Counted from the first letter of the stretch, positions 34,097-43,054 are shown. The stretch: DNA of 64,000 nucleotides from Brevinema_A sp051649245 (GCA_051649245.1 JBOFGS010000019.1:310001-374000), one strand, 5' to 3'. Numbers and translations: made by a program. Notes: a model not told the origin generated them from the letters alone.

Positions 34097-35449
34097 ATGG
34101 TTCGGTACACCTTATTATTGATCTTTTTTTTAATTTTAAACAGAGGTAATCTCAATGCTTTTGTTGAATTTCATCATATAAAAAACAGAAAGATTGCTCA
34201 ATTTGAATTAACAGAAATCATGATGGATCTTTTGAATCGTGATTCGTTGCACTTATTAGATCGATGGCATGAAATATCACCGAAATCATTTAAAGGTCTT
34301 GATTTTACAAAAGCATATTTGTTAGCTGGAGATCGTTCGTTGGAACGAAAAGATACTAATAATGCACTGCTGTTTTATATCAGATCATATCAAGCAATTG
34401 ATAAACATTATGCTGATAAAGTTATCGCATCTTATAAAGCTTCATTTCTTCTCTATGCACAAAAAAAACGCCCAGAATCATTGTTCTATATTAATAGAGC
34501 TTGTGAACAAATAAAAAACCTCAAAGAAATACATCCTTTTGCCTCTCGGATTCAATCACTAAAACGACGTATCGTTTGGCGTTATTTTTCTCGTTTAGAA
34601 TATTTACCAGATAATGCCATTAGTGCGATAGAATTTGATGGGGATGATGTGTGGATAGGAATGTGGTCTGGTGGTGTGGCACGATTTAGTAGATCTGGTT
34701 CACGTCTTGATCTATTCAATATCAAAAATGCAACGCTACCTTCTCATTATATTAGAGATATTTTAGTTCAACCAGATAAGATTTGGGTCGCTACAGATAG
34801 AGGACTTACCTATTATCAAAAATCAACAGGAAAGTGGAATTTAGTTTCCTTTTTCCAAGGTTTAAAACTTAAAAATTTAATTTTTGATGGTACCTATATT
34901 TATGTAGCATCATTGTTTAGAGGTGTATTTAAAAGTGCTGATGGGGTTACTTGGGAAAATATTATCCCCAAACAATCTGTGTTAGATTTGTTAAAAATAG
35001 ATGATGATCTATATATTGGTACAGCTGAAAGAGGTGTTTATCGCTACAGCAATTCAAAAATTGAAGAATTTTTACCTAACATCTCTTCAAAAACAATGGT
35101 AGCTGACAGAAATAATAAATTTCTGTGGATTGGTACTTATGGTCATGGACTTCTCAAAGTAAATCGCCACAATGGAAAGATTGTTCAAACATTCTCTAAA
35201 AAAGAATTAGGATCTGATTATATTGAAAGTCTGCTTGTCGTTGATGATAAACTATGGATCGGCACATTGGAATCCGGTATTATGATTTACGATCTTAAAT
35301 CAAAAAATTGGGAATCACTTTCCCTCAGAGAGGGATTGCCTGGACTTGATATTACCACTATTACAAGAGAAAATGGATATCTTTGGTTTGGAACATTGGC
35401 TGGTGGTATAGGGATCTATTTGTTTCAAGATAAAGAAGGTAAGTTATGA
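34097..35449 (+). CDS. Exported beta-propeller protein with N-terminal helical repeats
   Basis: The 450-residue product has a signal peptide (LLLIFFLILNRGNLNA). A helical part follows (about 25-165) that resembles TPR repeats. The rest is a propeller (about 170-450) of repeats of the form IW-G---G(V/L)-(R/Y), for example DDVWIGMWSGGVARF, KIWVATDRGLTYY, FLWIGTYGHGLLKV, KLWIGTLESGIMIYD and YLWFGTLAGGIGIY. These resemble the sensor propellers of two-component regulators, but no kinase or receiver follows. GGGAGG before the ATG supports a start 48 bases inside the longest frame. The stop overlaps the start of the PmbA-type gene by four bases (ATGA), indicating coupled translation. Confidence 0.75.
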   Translation: MVRYTLLLIFFLILNRGNLNAFVEFHHIKNRKIAQFELTEIMMDLLNRDSLHLLDRWHEISPKSFKGLDFTKAYLLAGDRSLERKDTNNALLFYIRSYQAIDKHYADKVIASYKASFLLYAQKKRPESLFYINRACEQIKNLKEIHPFASRIQSLKRRIVWRYFSRLEYLPDNAISAIEFDGDDVWIGMWSGGVARFSRSGSRLDLFNIKNATLPSHYIRDILVQPDKIWVATDRGLTYYQKSTGKWNLVSFFQGLKLKNLIFDGTYIYVASLFRGVFKSADGVTWENIIPKQSVLDLLKIDDDLYIGTAERGVYRYSNSKIEEFLPNISSKTMVADRNNKFLWIGTYGHGLLKVNRHNGKIVQTFSKKELGSDYIESLLVVDDKLWIGTLESGIMIYDLKSKNWESLSLREGLPGLDITTITRENGYLWFGTLAGGIGIYLFQDKEGKL

Positions 35450-36783
35450 TTAAAAGAGCTCACGATTATGAACAATTACTGTCCCAGTATGTTTCTCAAT
35501 CTGTTGATCAAATTAATTGTGGAGATGTATGTGCTGATGTTTCTTATTCTCAATCCGTATCCTTTGAATTTGGTAAGTTGCATGCAGTAGACGATGTTTC
35601 TTACTCTTCATTGGCATGTCGGATATTTGAAAACGGTAAGGTTGGAAACGCTTTTGTTAATAATCCTCTCCAATATCAAAAAATGATTTCTGATGCAAAA
35701 GAATCGTCATTATTTGGAGAAGAGATTGATATCCATCTTCCTGGAGCAACATCCTATCCCTCACTTGATTGGTCATATAGCGATAAAAATATTCAATACA
35801 GTAAGCATGACCTTAAAGATATAGGGTCAGAATTAATCAAAAAAATTCAAAAAATTGCTCCTAATGCCAAAATATCTGTTGATGTACACCAAAGTTGTTC
35901 TCGATTTTTTCTTAAAAATACCAACGGTTTTTATGGAGAATATATAGACTCCTCTCTTTATATCCAAGGTGGTCTTTTTGAACTTTCTCATGATGATTCT
36001 TTTATAGAGTTATATGAAGGAGTTGCTTTTTATGATCAAGAGATTGATTTCGATCAAATTCTTTTGCCTTTACAAGGGCGACTTGATCGCTTAAAAAATC
36101 CCGCTCAATTTTCCTATACAGGTCAGATGCCTGTTATTTTTGCTCCTTCAGCATTGGATAGCCTGTTGGATCCGATAGAAATTGCTGCGAATGGAAAAAT
36201 TCTTTGTAAGGATCTATCGCTATTTAAGGGTAAGGTTGGAGAACAGTTGTTTGATTCAAATTTTCAGTTTGATGACGATCCTTTTTACAAATATGGCAGT
36301 GCTTCGTTGCCTTTTGATGATGAGGGTACCGTTGGGCAAAAAATGAGCATTGTTAAGAATGGTATTTTTCAACATTTTATTTTTGATTGCACGACTGCAA
36401 AAAAATCACATGCCACATCTACCGGTCATGCAAGCCGAAGTCCTGGTTCACTTCCATCACCATCATTTTCTAATAGGGTCATTGGAAAAGGATCCCATAG
36501 TTTAGAAGAAATGATCTCTTCTATTGATAGAGGATTATTGTTAGAGTCTTCCCTTGGTGAAGGGCAGTCTAATGTGATTGCAGGTGATTTTTCTGTGTTG
36601 GGTGATCATGCTTTTTTAATTGAAAAAGGTAGATTGAAAGGACGTGTGAAAGATGTGATGTTGTCTGGAAATGCTTTTGAAGTACTTAAAAATATCCCTA
36701 TGATTGAAAATAAATTTCATAAACAATCATCCTTATTTGCACCACATTTATTAATCCAAAATATTAACGTTACAACAAAATAA
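35446..36783 (+). CDS. TldD/PmbA-family metalloprotease
   Basis: The 445 residues fit the TldD/PmbA family, peptidases that act on modified peptides such as microcins. The C-terminal half has the strongest match, TSTGHASRSPGSLPSPSF, then NVIAGDFSVLGDHAF and GRLKGRVKDVMLSGNAFEVL. No HExxxH zinc motif is seen, so this looks like the PmbA (TldE) subunit, which elsewhere pairs with a zinc-bearing TldD; no tldD is in the window. It overlaps the propeller gene by four bases, an unusual partner. Confidence 0.82.
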   Translation: MIKRAHDYEQLLSQYVSQSVDQINCGDVCADVSYSQSVSFEFGKLHAVDDVSYSSLACRIFENGKVGNAFVNNPLQYQKMISDAKESSLFGEEIDIHLPGATSYPSLDWSYSDKNIQYSKHDLKDIGSELIKKIQKIAPNAKISVDVHQSCSRFFLKNTNGFYGEYIDSSLYIQGGLFELSHDDSFIELYEGVAFYDQEIDFDQILLPLQGRLDRLKNPAQFSYTGQMPVIFAPSALDSLLDPIEIAANGKILCKDLSLFKGKVGEQLFDSNFQFDDDPFYKYGSASLPFDDEGTVGQKMSIVKNGIFQHFIFDCTTAKKSHATSTGHASRSPGSLPSPSFSNRVIGKGSHSLEEMISSIDRGLLLESSLGEGQSNVIAGDFSVLGDHAFLIEKGRLKGRVKDVMLSGNAFEVLKNIPMIENKFHKQSSLFAPHLLIQNINVTTK

Positions 36784-36847
36784 ATGATTTTGTAACAGAT
36801 AACCAATAATAATTAATAATTAATAATTTTGATTAAGAGTAGAATCG

Positions 36848-38638
36848 ATGTATAGTAAAAAGACAAAGTTACAAGAAATCAAAGATCGCTTGAATATTGA
36901 AAACATATCATTTGAAGAAAGAGAAAAGCTATTTAAAGATATGCAACGTGCTGGTGGTAAGATTGTTGAATTAAAATATTCTGACGATCCTTACACAACA
37001 TTTAAGATTAAATCGGATTCTCATCGTGAATTAATGGAAAATCAAGCTCTTGATGATTCAAAGAAAAAAACAGGTAAGATTATTCCTCATAGTATAAGAG
37101 CACCACAAGAAACGGAAAATCCTTTTCGAACAAAAAATAAACCACTGCCCATATCTTCAAATCCTAAGAAACAAAAGACAAATATTAATAAAAATACCGG
37201 TAACAGTTTATTTTTCTTTTGGGTAAAATTTAATTGTTTTATTGGTGGATTAACTTCTTGGAATGCTAAATACTTTTCGCATCGTTTTATCACACGTATG
37301 CTCGATAACAACTTCCAAAAAATTATGCGTATCCATCTTCTTCTTGAACCCATCTTCAAACCACAAAATAGTAAAATGTTAGCTTTTCGACAAACCATTT
37401 TGGATGAACATAGATTAATGGACTATGAATTTACTTATCATACATATAAGTTGTTTGATTTAAAACATTTCCAAAATCTCCAAACAGAGCTAAATGTTTC
37501 GGTTCTGCATGCAGAAGAGACTCTTAAAGCGATTTTTAAAAAACTATATTTGTTTAATCGTTATCAATCTCAATTGAAAATATCAACCATGTTGATCTTA
37601 CAAAAATTTAAACAACAATTTCCAGAAACATATTCTATCAATCCTAGTGTTTCTTTTGATAAGATTTGGAGTTCTCTTATTGTTTCACTTTATTTTGAAC
37701 TAGAGCAAATGATGGAATTTTATATGGCTTATCATAATAACTCTAATCATATTTATTCTACCTTAGAGCAATACTTAGAAATAGACAAACAATCAATTGT
37801 ATTAGGGGCACTTTCTCAAGAATGGAAAAAAGAATCTTTGCTTAATAGTTTAAAATCGGAAGAACAGGAAACGAAATCAGAGTCAGATCAAGAAGAACAA
37901 GAAACAAACACTTCTCTCTATCCAAATACCATGATTCAAGAAGGTGTGGAATTTTTACTTCAGAATATTAATTATCTTGCATTATTTGAACAATTTAAAA
38001 GTAGTTCAGATCTTAGAAGTTATTTTAGCTCAGATGATAAACTCTTTTATACTTATGTTTTGTTAGATTATTTAGACAAAGAATTTTCAATATTATGGAC
38101 AGGGGATGTGGTTCAATATTATACAGTTGCAGATGGTACCAGTGTTGGTCGTTTTGATGCTAAAAAAGAAGCTGTGACGTTGTATCATAAATTAAATAGT
38201 GCACATGAATTGATTAATGATTATTTAAGACAAAAACATGATACAGAAAAAATGATCGATCGTACTTATGATAAAAAGAATCTTGTTATTCAGCAACATA
38301 TTAAAGAACTCTCAAGAAGCTCTTTTAATATTCGCCAAAATATTCAAACAGCTATTTATGAGTTTATGTTACTTATTGATAAAATCAATAAAAGTTTGGG
38401 GACACAAAACCCTTTTATTGGAAATATAGAACAAATAATTAATCTGAGCAGAACTTATAGCAATCGTATCATCAATGGTATGACTGTTAAAAATGCTCTT
38501 CTAAAAGTAAATCAGATGATGACTTCTGTTTTGTGGTTGTTAAAAAATGGTGATTTGTCCGGAACAGGTGCCAATATTTCATCTGTATTAGTGATGAAAG
38601 ATATTATTGAGCGTCTTGGCGTCTCAAAATCACAATAA
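36848..38638 (+). CDS. Large cytoplasmic protein of unknown function
   Basis: The 596-residue product is not recognised. It begins with a charged helical segment with EEREKLFKDMQRAGGKIVEL, followed by a Lys/Pro-rich linker (about 60-115) and a mostly helical body. An acidic low-complexity insert (SEEQETKSESDQEEQETNTS, about 338-357) lies in the middle. No signal peptide or clear membrane segment is present, apart from a short hydrophobic stretch (LFFFWVKFNCFIGGL) near 120-135. It lies 64 bases after the PmbA-type gene and 59 bases before the UVR-motif gene, probably in one transcript. No function is proposed. Confidence 0.6.
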   Translation: MYSKKTKLQEIKDRLNIENISFEEREKLFKDMQRAGGKIVELKYSDDPYTTFKIKSDSHRELMENQALDDSKKKTGKIIPHSIRAPQETENPFRTKNKPLPISSNPKKQKTNINKNTGNSLFFFWVKFNCFIGGLTSWNAKYFSHRFITRMLDNNFQKIMRIHLLLEPIFKPQNSKMLAFRQTILDEHRLMDYEFTYHTYKLFDLKHFQNLQTELNVSVLHAEETLKAIFKKLYLFNRYQSQLKISTMLILQKFKQQFPETYSINPSVSFDKIWSSLIVSLYFELEQMMEFYMAYHNNSNHIYSTLEQYLEIDKQSIVLGALSQEWKKESLLNSLKSEEQETKSESDQEEQETNTSLYPNTMIQEGVEFLLQNINYLALFEQFKSSSDLRSYFSSDDKLFYTYVLLDYLDKEFSILWTGDVVQYYTVADGTSVGRFDAKKEAVTLYHKLNSAHELINDYLRQKHDTEKMIDRTYDKKNLVIQQHIKELSRSSFNIRQNIQTAIYEFMLLIDKINKSLGTQNPFIGNIEQIINLSRTYSNRIINGMTVKNALLKVNQMMTSVLWLLKNGDLSGTGANISSVLVMKDIIERLGVSKSQ

Positions 38639-38697
38639 GATATTTGTTTTATATTATTTATCAATAGAATATAATCAATGAAAATTAAGGGGTTTTA

Positions 38698-39237
38698 ATG
38701 AAAGAGGAGATGATTAAAATTGAATTTATAACAGTATTAAACGAGGCTATGCAGTACCTTGTTTTATTTGAGAGTAAGTGTGGTTCTTATGAATGTTATA
38801 TTGATTCTTGGTTAGCTAAAAAAATTGATTTTATACTGCGAAACCTCGATCAAAGTGTTTTAAATAGTGTGATTAGTTCGTTTAACGTATCTGATCGTCA
38901 ATGTTTTGTGAAAAAAGATAAAAATAACATAGTATGTGAGTTGCTACTAAATCAAAAAAAATACATCTCTTCATTAGAGGAAATACTACCAATAGCACTT
39001 GAGCTTCAAGCGAATATATTTATGGATCAAGAATTTTTTCAAAACGATTATATCTATAATGAATCACATGAAAAAGAAGTGCAGGAAATGCTTGTTTCGG
39101 CCGAATATTATTTTCAGCAATCAAAAATAAAAGAATTACACAAAGAAATTGAAGATGCCGTTCATAAAGAACAATATGAGTATGCGGCTCTTCTCCGTGA
39201 TAAGATTCAATTGCTTGAACAAGATAAAAACAATTGA
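38698..39237 (+). CDS. UVR-motif protein
   Basis: The 179-residue product ends in a UvrB/UvrC-type interaction motif (about 140-175, KIKELHKEIEDAVHKEQYEY then AALLRDKIQLLE). In UvrB, UvrC, ClpC and McsA this helical hairpin mediates protein contacts. The first 130 residues show no known domain and lack the zinc Cys clusters of McsA. GGGG precedes the first ATG; a second ATG four codons on is an alternative. fthC follows after 40 bases. Confidence 0.6.
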   Translation: MKEEMIKIEFITVLNEAMQYLVLFESKCGSYECYIDSWLAKKIDFILRNLDQSVLNSVISSFNVSDRQCFVKKDKNNIVCELLLNQKKYISSLEEILPIALELQANIFMDQEFFQNDYIYNESHEKEVQEMLVSAEYYFQQSKIKELHKEIEDAVHKEQYEYAALLRDKIQLLEQDKNN

Positions 39238-39277
39238 TATACACTGGGAAAATCCCAGGCTTATATTTTGAGGATTT

Positions 39278-39832
39278 ATGTCTGAAATAAAAGAAAAATT
39301 ACGACAACAAGCATTGAAAAAACGAAAATCTATGGATCTCTTATGGAGAGATCATATGGAAAAAAATATGCTTGTTGTTATGGAATTTCTTTTACCAAAA
39401 CATGGTGCTGTAGCTTTTTATCATCCAATTAATCAAGAAATAAGTCTAAGATCTTTATGGCAAGAAGCTTGGAGAAGAGATTTGTTAGTTCTTTTTCCAA
39501 GAGTAACAAATGAGCATGAGATGATTTTGCTTCCAGTGACATGTGACGATGATTTTGAATCTGGCATGTTTGGTATTTTAGAACCAAAGATCACTACTAA
39601 AATAATAGAAAAAATTGATGTGATTTTTGTACCAGGATTGATTTTTGGACGAGACGGATCAAGGATTGGTTATGGAAAAGGATACTACGATCGATTATTA
39701 CAGCATTATCCTGAATCAAAAAAAATTGGTGTTGTTTGGGACGAAATGCTGGTGGATACATTACCTATGCAAACACATGATGTTTTTATGGATCTGTTAT
39801 TAACAGAAAAACAATTATTGTTTATGAAATAA
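39278..39832 (+). CDS. fthC: 5-formyltetrahydrofolate cyclo-ligase
   Basis: This enzyme converts 5-formyl-THF to 5,10-methenyl-THF with ATP and returns folate to the one-carbon pool. The 184 residues contain KLRQQALKKRKSM, VAFYHPINQEISLR, and the signature VPGLIFGRDGSRIGYGKGYY followed by DRLL. Length is normal. AGGATTT precedes the ATG. The 3' end overlaps the converging NUDIX gene by 18 bases, and no terminator hairpin is seen there. Confidence 0.93.
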   Translation: MSEIKEKLRQQALKKRKSMDLLWRDHMEKNMLVVMEFLLPKHGAVAFYHPINQEISLRSLWQEAWRRDLLVLFPRVTNEHEMILLPVTCDDDFESGMFGILEPKITTKIIEKIDVIFVPGLIFGRDGSRIGYGKGYYDRLLQHYPESKKIGVVWDEMLVDTLPMQTHDVFMDLLLTEKQLLFMK

Positions 39833-40411
39833 ATAATCCATCACCATATACTTAGTAATGCCTTCAAGTTCAGATACTAGTTTAGGCGAAATTTCAGCAA
39901 GAGTAACAAAAAGATTTTGTTCTTGGGAACATAAATGAAAACCTTCTAAATCTTCTAAAAAGTTTCCTGATTGAGTTTCTAATGTAAGAGTAAATGGGTA
40001 TTGTTTTGAGTTTGAAAATCCTGGACTAGTATAATTAGGGATGTCTGCTTTAAATTGGTAAGAAGAAAATAAAATATGTTTTTCAACAGATGTTTTGTTG
40101 TTTTTGACGACAAGATAAGAATTTTCTTGGATAAATAAATTACATTCTTCTTGTAATTCACGAATAGTAGCACTAAGGATTGACGGATCATATGATTCTA
40201 TTTTTCCCATTGGAATTTCAAGAGTTTCCTGTTGGATAACAGGACGGAATTGCTTGATTAACAATGTGTATTTTTGATCGATGATAACAAGACAAGAAAC
40301 AAACGGTTTTCTTTCTATTAAGAGATATTTTTTAGGTTGTGTTGCAGGATAGGATAAGATTTTGATATTAGGAAAATCTGCAATATCTTCTGCTGAAAAT
40401 GAACGTATCAT
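39815..40411 (-). CDS. NUDIX hydrolase with a slightly altered box
   Basis: The 198-residue protein resembles ADP-ribose pyrophosphatases: LIKQFRPVIQQETLEIPMGK leads into a NUDIX box ending TIRELQEECN. The REL-EE core that binds metal is intact. The first Glu of the box is Asp, the spacing to REL is one residue longer than in the pattern G-x5-E-x7-REU, and the usual final Gly is Asn. Substrate choice is therefore uncertain. The gene stands alone on the minus strand beside the large tRNA and ribosomal block. Confidence 0.75.
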   Translation of the reverse strand: MIRSFSAEDIADFPNIKILSYPATQPKKYLLIERKPFVSCLVIIDQKYTLLIKQFRPVIQQETLEIPMGKIESYDPSILSATIRELQEECNLFIQENSYLVVKNNKTSVEKHILFSSYQFKADIPNYTSPGFSNSKQYPFTLTLETQSGNFLEDLEGFHLCSQEQNLFVTLAEISPKLVSELEGITKYMVMDYLFHKQ

Positions 40412-40440
40412 ATACTCTCCTTATTATATATTATAGTTTG

Positions 40441-40495
40441 TTTTATTTAAATGTTCAATATTTTTGATAAATTATCATTGAACATTTAAATAAAA
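40441..40495. repeat. 19-bp perfect inverted repeat between the NUDIX gene and tRNA-Thr
   Basis: TTTTATTTAAATGTTCAAT (40441-40459) is exactly complementary to 40477-40495, with a 17-base loop and a T-run after it. It lies in a 220-base divergent gap and could be an operator or a terminator. No gene is seen in the gap. Confidence 0.6.
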
Positions 40496-40578
40496 TAATT
40501 TTTTTATCATCCTTTTTTATTTACGAAGTATATTTGTTTGTGTATTAAAAAATGTAAGATTAAAAAGATGTAAAAGGA

Positions 40579-40607
40579 TTGACTTTAAATAGTGTTTATT
40601 TTATAAT
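40579..40607 (+). promoter_or_regulatory. Promoter for the tRNA-Thr/rpmG/tRNA-Trp/secE/nusG block
   Basis: TTGACT (40579-40584) and TATAAT (40602-40607) are spaced by 17 bases and lie 25 bases before tRNA-Thr. Confidence 0.85.
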
Positions 40608-40631
40608 ATATTTCGTATATTATAAATTCTT

Positions 40632-40704
<73 letters not shown>

Positions 40705-40727
40705 AGGACTTTTTTGAGGAGTTAGTG

Positions 40728-40883
40728 ATGGCGCAGATTATAACATTGGAATGTGAAAGTTGTGCAGAACGCAATTACACAACCACCAAGACCAAAAAAA
40801 TGGTGCAAGCTCGAACAAAGCTTGAGTTAAAAAAGTATTGCTCCCGTGAGCGTAAGCATACATTACATAAAGAGATTAAGTAA
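40728..40883 (+). CDS. rpmG: 50S ribosomal protein L33 with a partly lost zinc site
   Basis: L33 binds 23S rRNA near the E site. The 51-residue product (MAQIITLECESC..., with KLELKKYCSRERKHTLHKE) is a clear match and is too short for common ORF cut-offs. The zinc-binding form has two CxxC pairs. Here the first (CESC) is intact but the second reads CSRE, leaving three Cys. GAGGAG lies before the ATG. It is placed between two tRNA genes and before secE, a common bacterial order. Confidence 0.95.
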   Translation: MAQIITLECESCAERNYTTTKTKKMVQARTKLELKKYCSRERKHTLHKEIK

Positions 40884-40907
40884 TTGCTTTAAGTGTTGTT
40901 TTGAAAT

Positions 40908-40980
40908 AGGGTAGTAGCTCCAATGGTAGAGCATCGGTCTCCAAAACCGAGTGTTGGGGGTTCGAATCCCTCCTGCCCTG
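40908..40980 (+). tRNA. tRNA-Trp (anticodon CCA)
   Basis: The cloverleaf is complete: acceptor AGGGTAG/CTGCCCT, D arm GCTC/GAGC, anticodon stem TCGGT/ACCGA around CTCCAAA (anticodon CCA), T arm with TTCGAAT. The 3' CCA is not encoded. It lies 24 bases after rpmG and 44 before secE. Confidence 0.97.
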
Positions 40981-41024
40981 AGATCGATATGTTCGATTTT
41001 AAATTATAGGCATTAGGAAGAGTT

Positions 41025-41210
41025 ATGAGTAATTTAGTCAAATTTCTCAAAGGGTCTGTGGAAGAACTTAAAAAAGTAACTTGGCCTACAAAAGATGAAG
41101 TTGTTAGGGCTACTGTTTCTACGATGATTTTTGTAGCACTTTTTGCAGGGATTTTGTTTGGGGTTGATGTTGTTGCTCGTATAGCACTTCAAGGATTGAT
41201 GAATGGCTAG
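41025..41210 (+). CDS. secE: Preprotein translocase subunit SecE
   Basis: SecE clamps SecY in the Sec export channel. The 61 residues show the family pattern: FLKGSVEELKKVTWPTKDEV, an amphipathic helix on the membrane face, then one membrane segment (MIFVALFAGILFGVDVVA). It is the short single-segment form. Its end overlaps nusG by eight bases. Confidence 0.96.
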   Translation: MSNLVKFLKGSVEELKKVTWPTKDEVVRATVSTMIFVALFAGILFGVDVVARIALQGLMNG

Positions 41211-41772
41211 AGGTTGGTTTGTTATCCAAGTACAGACTGGTTTTGAGAATAAAGTTTATTCCCGTCTTTTAGAAAAAAGAAACGGTGGTAGTCTTCGTGA
41301 TGTGTTAATAGATGTTCGTGTTCCTGAAGAAGAGATAGTTGTTGAAAAAGGTAAGAAAAAAGTTATTCAAAAACATAAATTGTATCCTGGGTATGTTCTT
41401 GCGGAGTTAGATCTTCCTGAAGATGAGATGGCTTGGAAGTCTGTTTATTCTGATATTAGAAATATTGTTGGTGTTGGAATGTTTTTGACAGCTGGTGGTG
41501 GTAATAGAAAGCCAGCACCTCTGACATTTGAAGAGGTTCGTTCTATTTTTGAGCAAACTGGTGATATTGGTGGCAAAGAATATATGAAAACGGCTGTTTC
41601 TTCTTGGAAAATTGGAGATAAGGTTCGTATTAATGACGGTGCTTTCAAAAATTTTGATGGTGTCGTTGATGAGATTAATGAAGATAAAGGTTCTCTTACT
41701 GTGTCTGTTGAAATATTTGGTCGCTTAACTCCAATGGAGTTAGAATTTACACAAATTATAAAAATAGATTGA
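41203..41772 (+). CDS. nusG: Transcription elongation/antitermination factor NusG
   Basis: NusG binds RNA polymerase and links it to Rho or the ribosome. The 189 residues have the NGN domain (WFVIQVQTGFENKVYSRLLE, YPGYVLAELDL) and a C-terminal KOW domain (WKIGDKVRINDGAFKNFDG). It overlaps secE and is followed by a hairpin before rplK. Confidence 0.96.
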   Translation: MARGWFVIQVQTGFENKVYSRLLEKRNGGSLRDVLIDVRVPEEEIVVEKGKKKVIQKHKLYPGYVLAELDLPEDEMAWKSVYSDIRNIVGVGMFLTAGGGNRKPAPLTFEEVRSIFEQTGDIGGKEYMKTAVSSWKIGDKVRINDGAFKNFDGVVDEINEDKGSLTVSVEIFGRLTPMELEFTQIIKID

Positions 41773-41790
41773 AAATCTGATAGATATTTT

Positions 41791-41815
41791 TGTAGATGCT
41801 TCTGCTACATTTTTT
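41791..41815 (+). terminator. Terminator-like hairpin between nusG and rplK
   Basis: TGTAG (41791-41795) pairs with CTACA (41805-41809) and is followed by six T. The stem is short, so partial termination or processing is more likely than a full stop. No separate promoter was found before rplK. Confidence 0.5.
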
Positions 41816-41887
41816 CTATTGGGATGTTGTTTCATACGTCTTCTACCGTTTGAAATAACCAAAAACATACACTATTGGGAGTTTATA

Positions 41888-42328
41888 ATGGCAGCCCCTA
41901 AAGGTAAAGCTAAAATTGAAAGTGTCGTTAAACTTCAAATCCCTGCTGGTCAAGCAAACCCTGCACCACCTGTTGGTACAGCACTTGGTCCAAAGGGAAT
42001 CCAGTTAATGGAATTTTGTAACCAGTTTAACGCTGCGACAAAAGATAAGGTTGGCTTTGTTGTTCCTGTTGAGGTAACAGTGTATAGCGATCGTTCGTTT
42101 ACATTTGTTCTTAAAACACCACCAGCATCAAACCTTATCCTTAAAGAGTTGGGTGTTCCAAAAGGATCTTCTGAACCTAACAAAAATAAAATCGGTACTC
42201 TTACTAAAGAACAAGTTCGTAAGATCGCCGAAATTAAAATGCCTGATTTAAATGCATTTACCGTTGAAGCTGCAATGAGAATGATAGAAGGTACTGCACG
42301 TAATATGGGTGTTGAAGTGGAGGCTTAA
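41888..42328 (+). CDS. rplK: 50S ribosomal protein L11
   Basis: L11 forms part of the GTPase-associated centre. The 146 residues contain KLQIPAGQANPAPPVGTALG and the C-terminal rRNA-binding domain with GTARNMGVEVE. The longest frame starts 69 bases upstream, but GGGAG precedes this ATG and the family N-terminus begins here. rplA follows after two bases. Confidence 0.97.
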   Translation: MAAPKGKAKIESVVKLQIPAGQANPAPPVGTALGPKGIQLMEFCNQFNAATKDKVGFVVPVEVTVYSDRSFTFVLKTPPASNLILKELGVPKGSSEPNKNKIGTLTKEQVRKIAEIKMPDLNAFTVEAAMRMIEGTARNMGVEVEA

Positions 42329-42330
42329 TT

Positions 42331-43044
42331 ATGGGAACATTGCTGCATAATGGAGTTCAATATAAAGGTACAAAAAGACAGTTAGAGAATATTAAAAAAT
42401 ATGATCTAACTCAAGCATATGTATTGGAAGACGTTGTAAAAATAACAAAAGAATTAGCAAACGCTAAATTTGATGAAACCATTGAACTTCACTACAATCT
42501 CAATATTAAGCAAAAACATAATATTCGTGATACTATTGTGATGCCTCATAATGTTGGTAAAGAAGTGAAAGTCTTGGTTTTTGCTGAAGGTGACCACGCT
42601 ACAGTAGCAAAAAATTGTGGTGCTGATTTTGTAGGATCTGATGATCTTATTCAAAAAATCAAAGATGGTTGGTTTGAATTTGATGCTGTTGTTGCAACAC
42701 CTGATATGATGCCACGTTTAGCTGTTGTTGCATCTGGATTAGGTAGAAGAAAGTTAATGCCTTCTCCTAAAACTGGAAATGTTACCACAGATATTGAAAG
42801 AGTCGTCAAAGAATTTAAAGCTGGTAAAATTGAAATTCGTGGTGATAAAACAGGTAATTTTCATATTGTTGTTGGAAAGAAGTCAAAATCTGAACAAGAA
42901 CTTCTAGAAAATATTACTGCTATTCACCAACTGATTATTAAAAATAAACCTAGTGATCTTAAAGGCGAATATATTAAAACTCTTACAGTAACATCAACAA
43001 TGGGACCTTCTATTCGTGTCGATCACAAAAAAGTGACGGTATAA
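42331..43044 (+). CDS. rplA: 50S ribosomal protein L1
   Basis: L1 builds the mobile stalk at the E site and in many bacteria represses its own operon by binding the mRNA. The 237 residues include ETIELHYNLNIKQKHNIRDT, ATPDMMPRLAVVASGLGRRK and MPSPKTGNVTTDIE. GGAGG lies at the end of rplK, which fits translational coupling. Confidence 0.97.
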   Translation: MGTLLHNGVQYKGTKRQLENIKKYDLTQAYVLEDVVKITKELANAKFDETIELHYNLNIKQKHNIRDTIVMPHNVGKEVKVLVFAEGDHATVAKNCGADFVGSDDLIQKIKDGWFEFDAVVATPDMMPRLAVVASGLGRRKLMPSPKTGNVTTDIERVVKEFKAGKIEIRGDKTGNFHIVVGKKSKSEQELLENITAIHQLIIKNKPSDLKGEYIKTLTVTSTMGPSIRVDHKKVTV

Positions 43045-43054
43045 GGAGATAATT

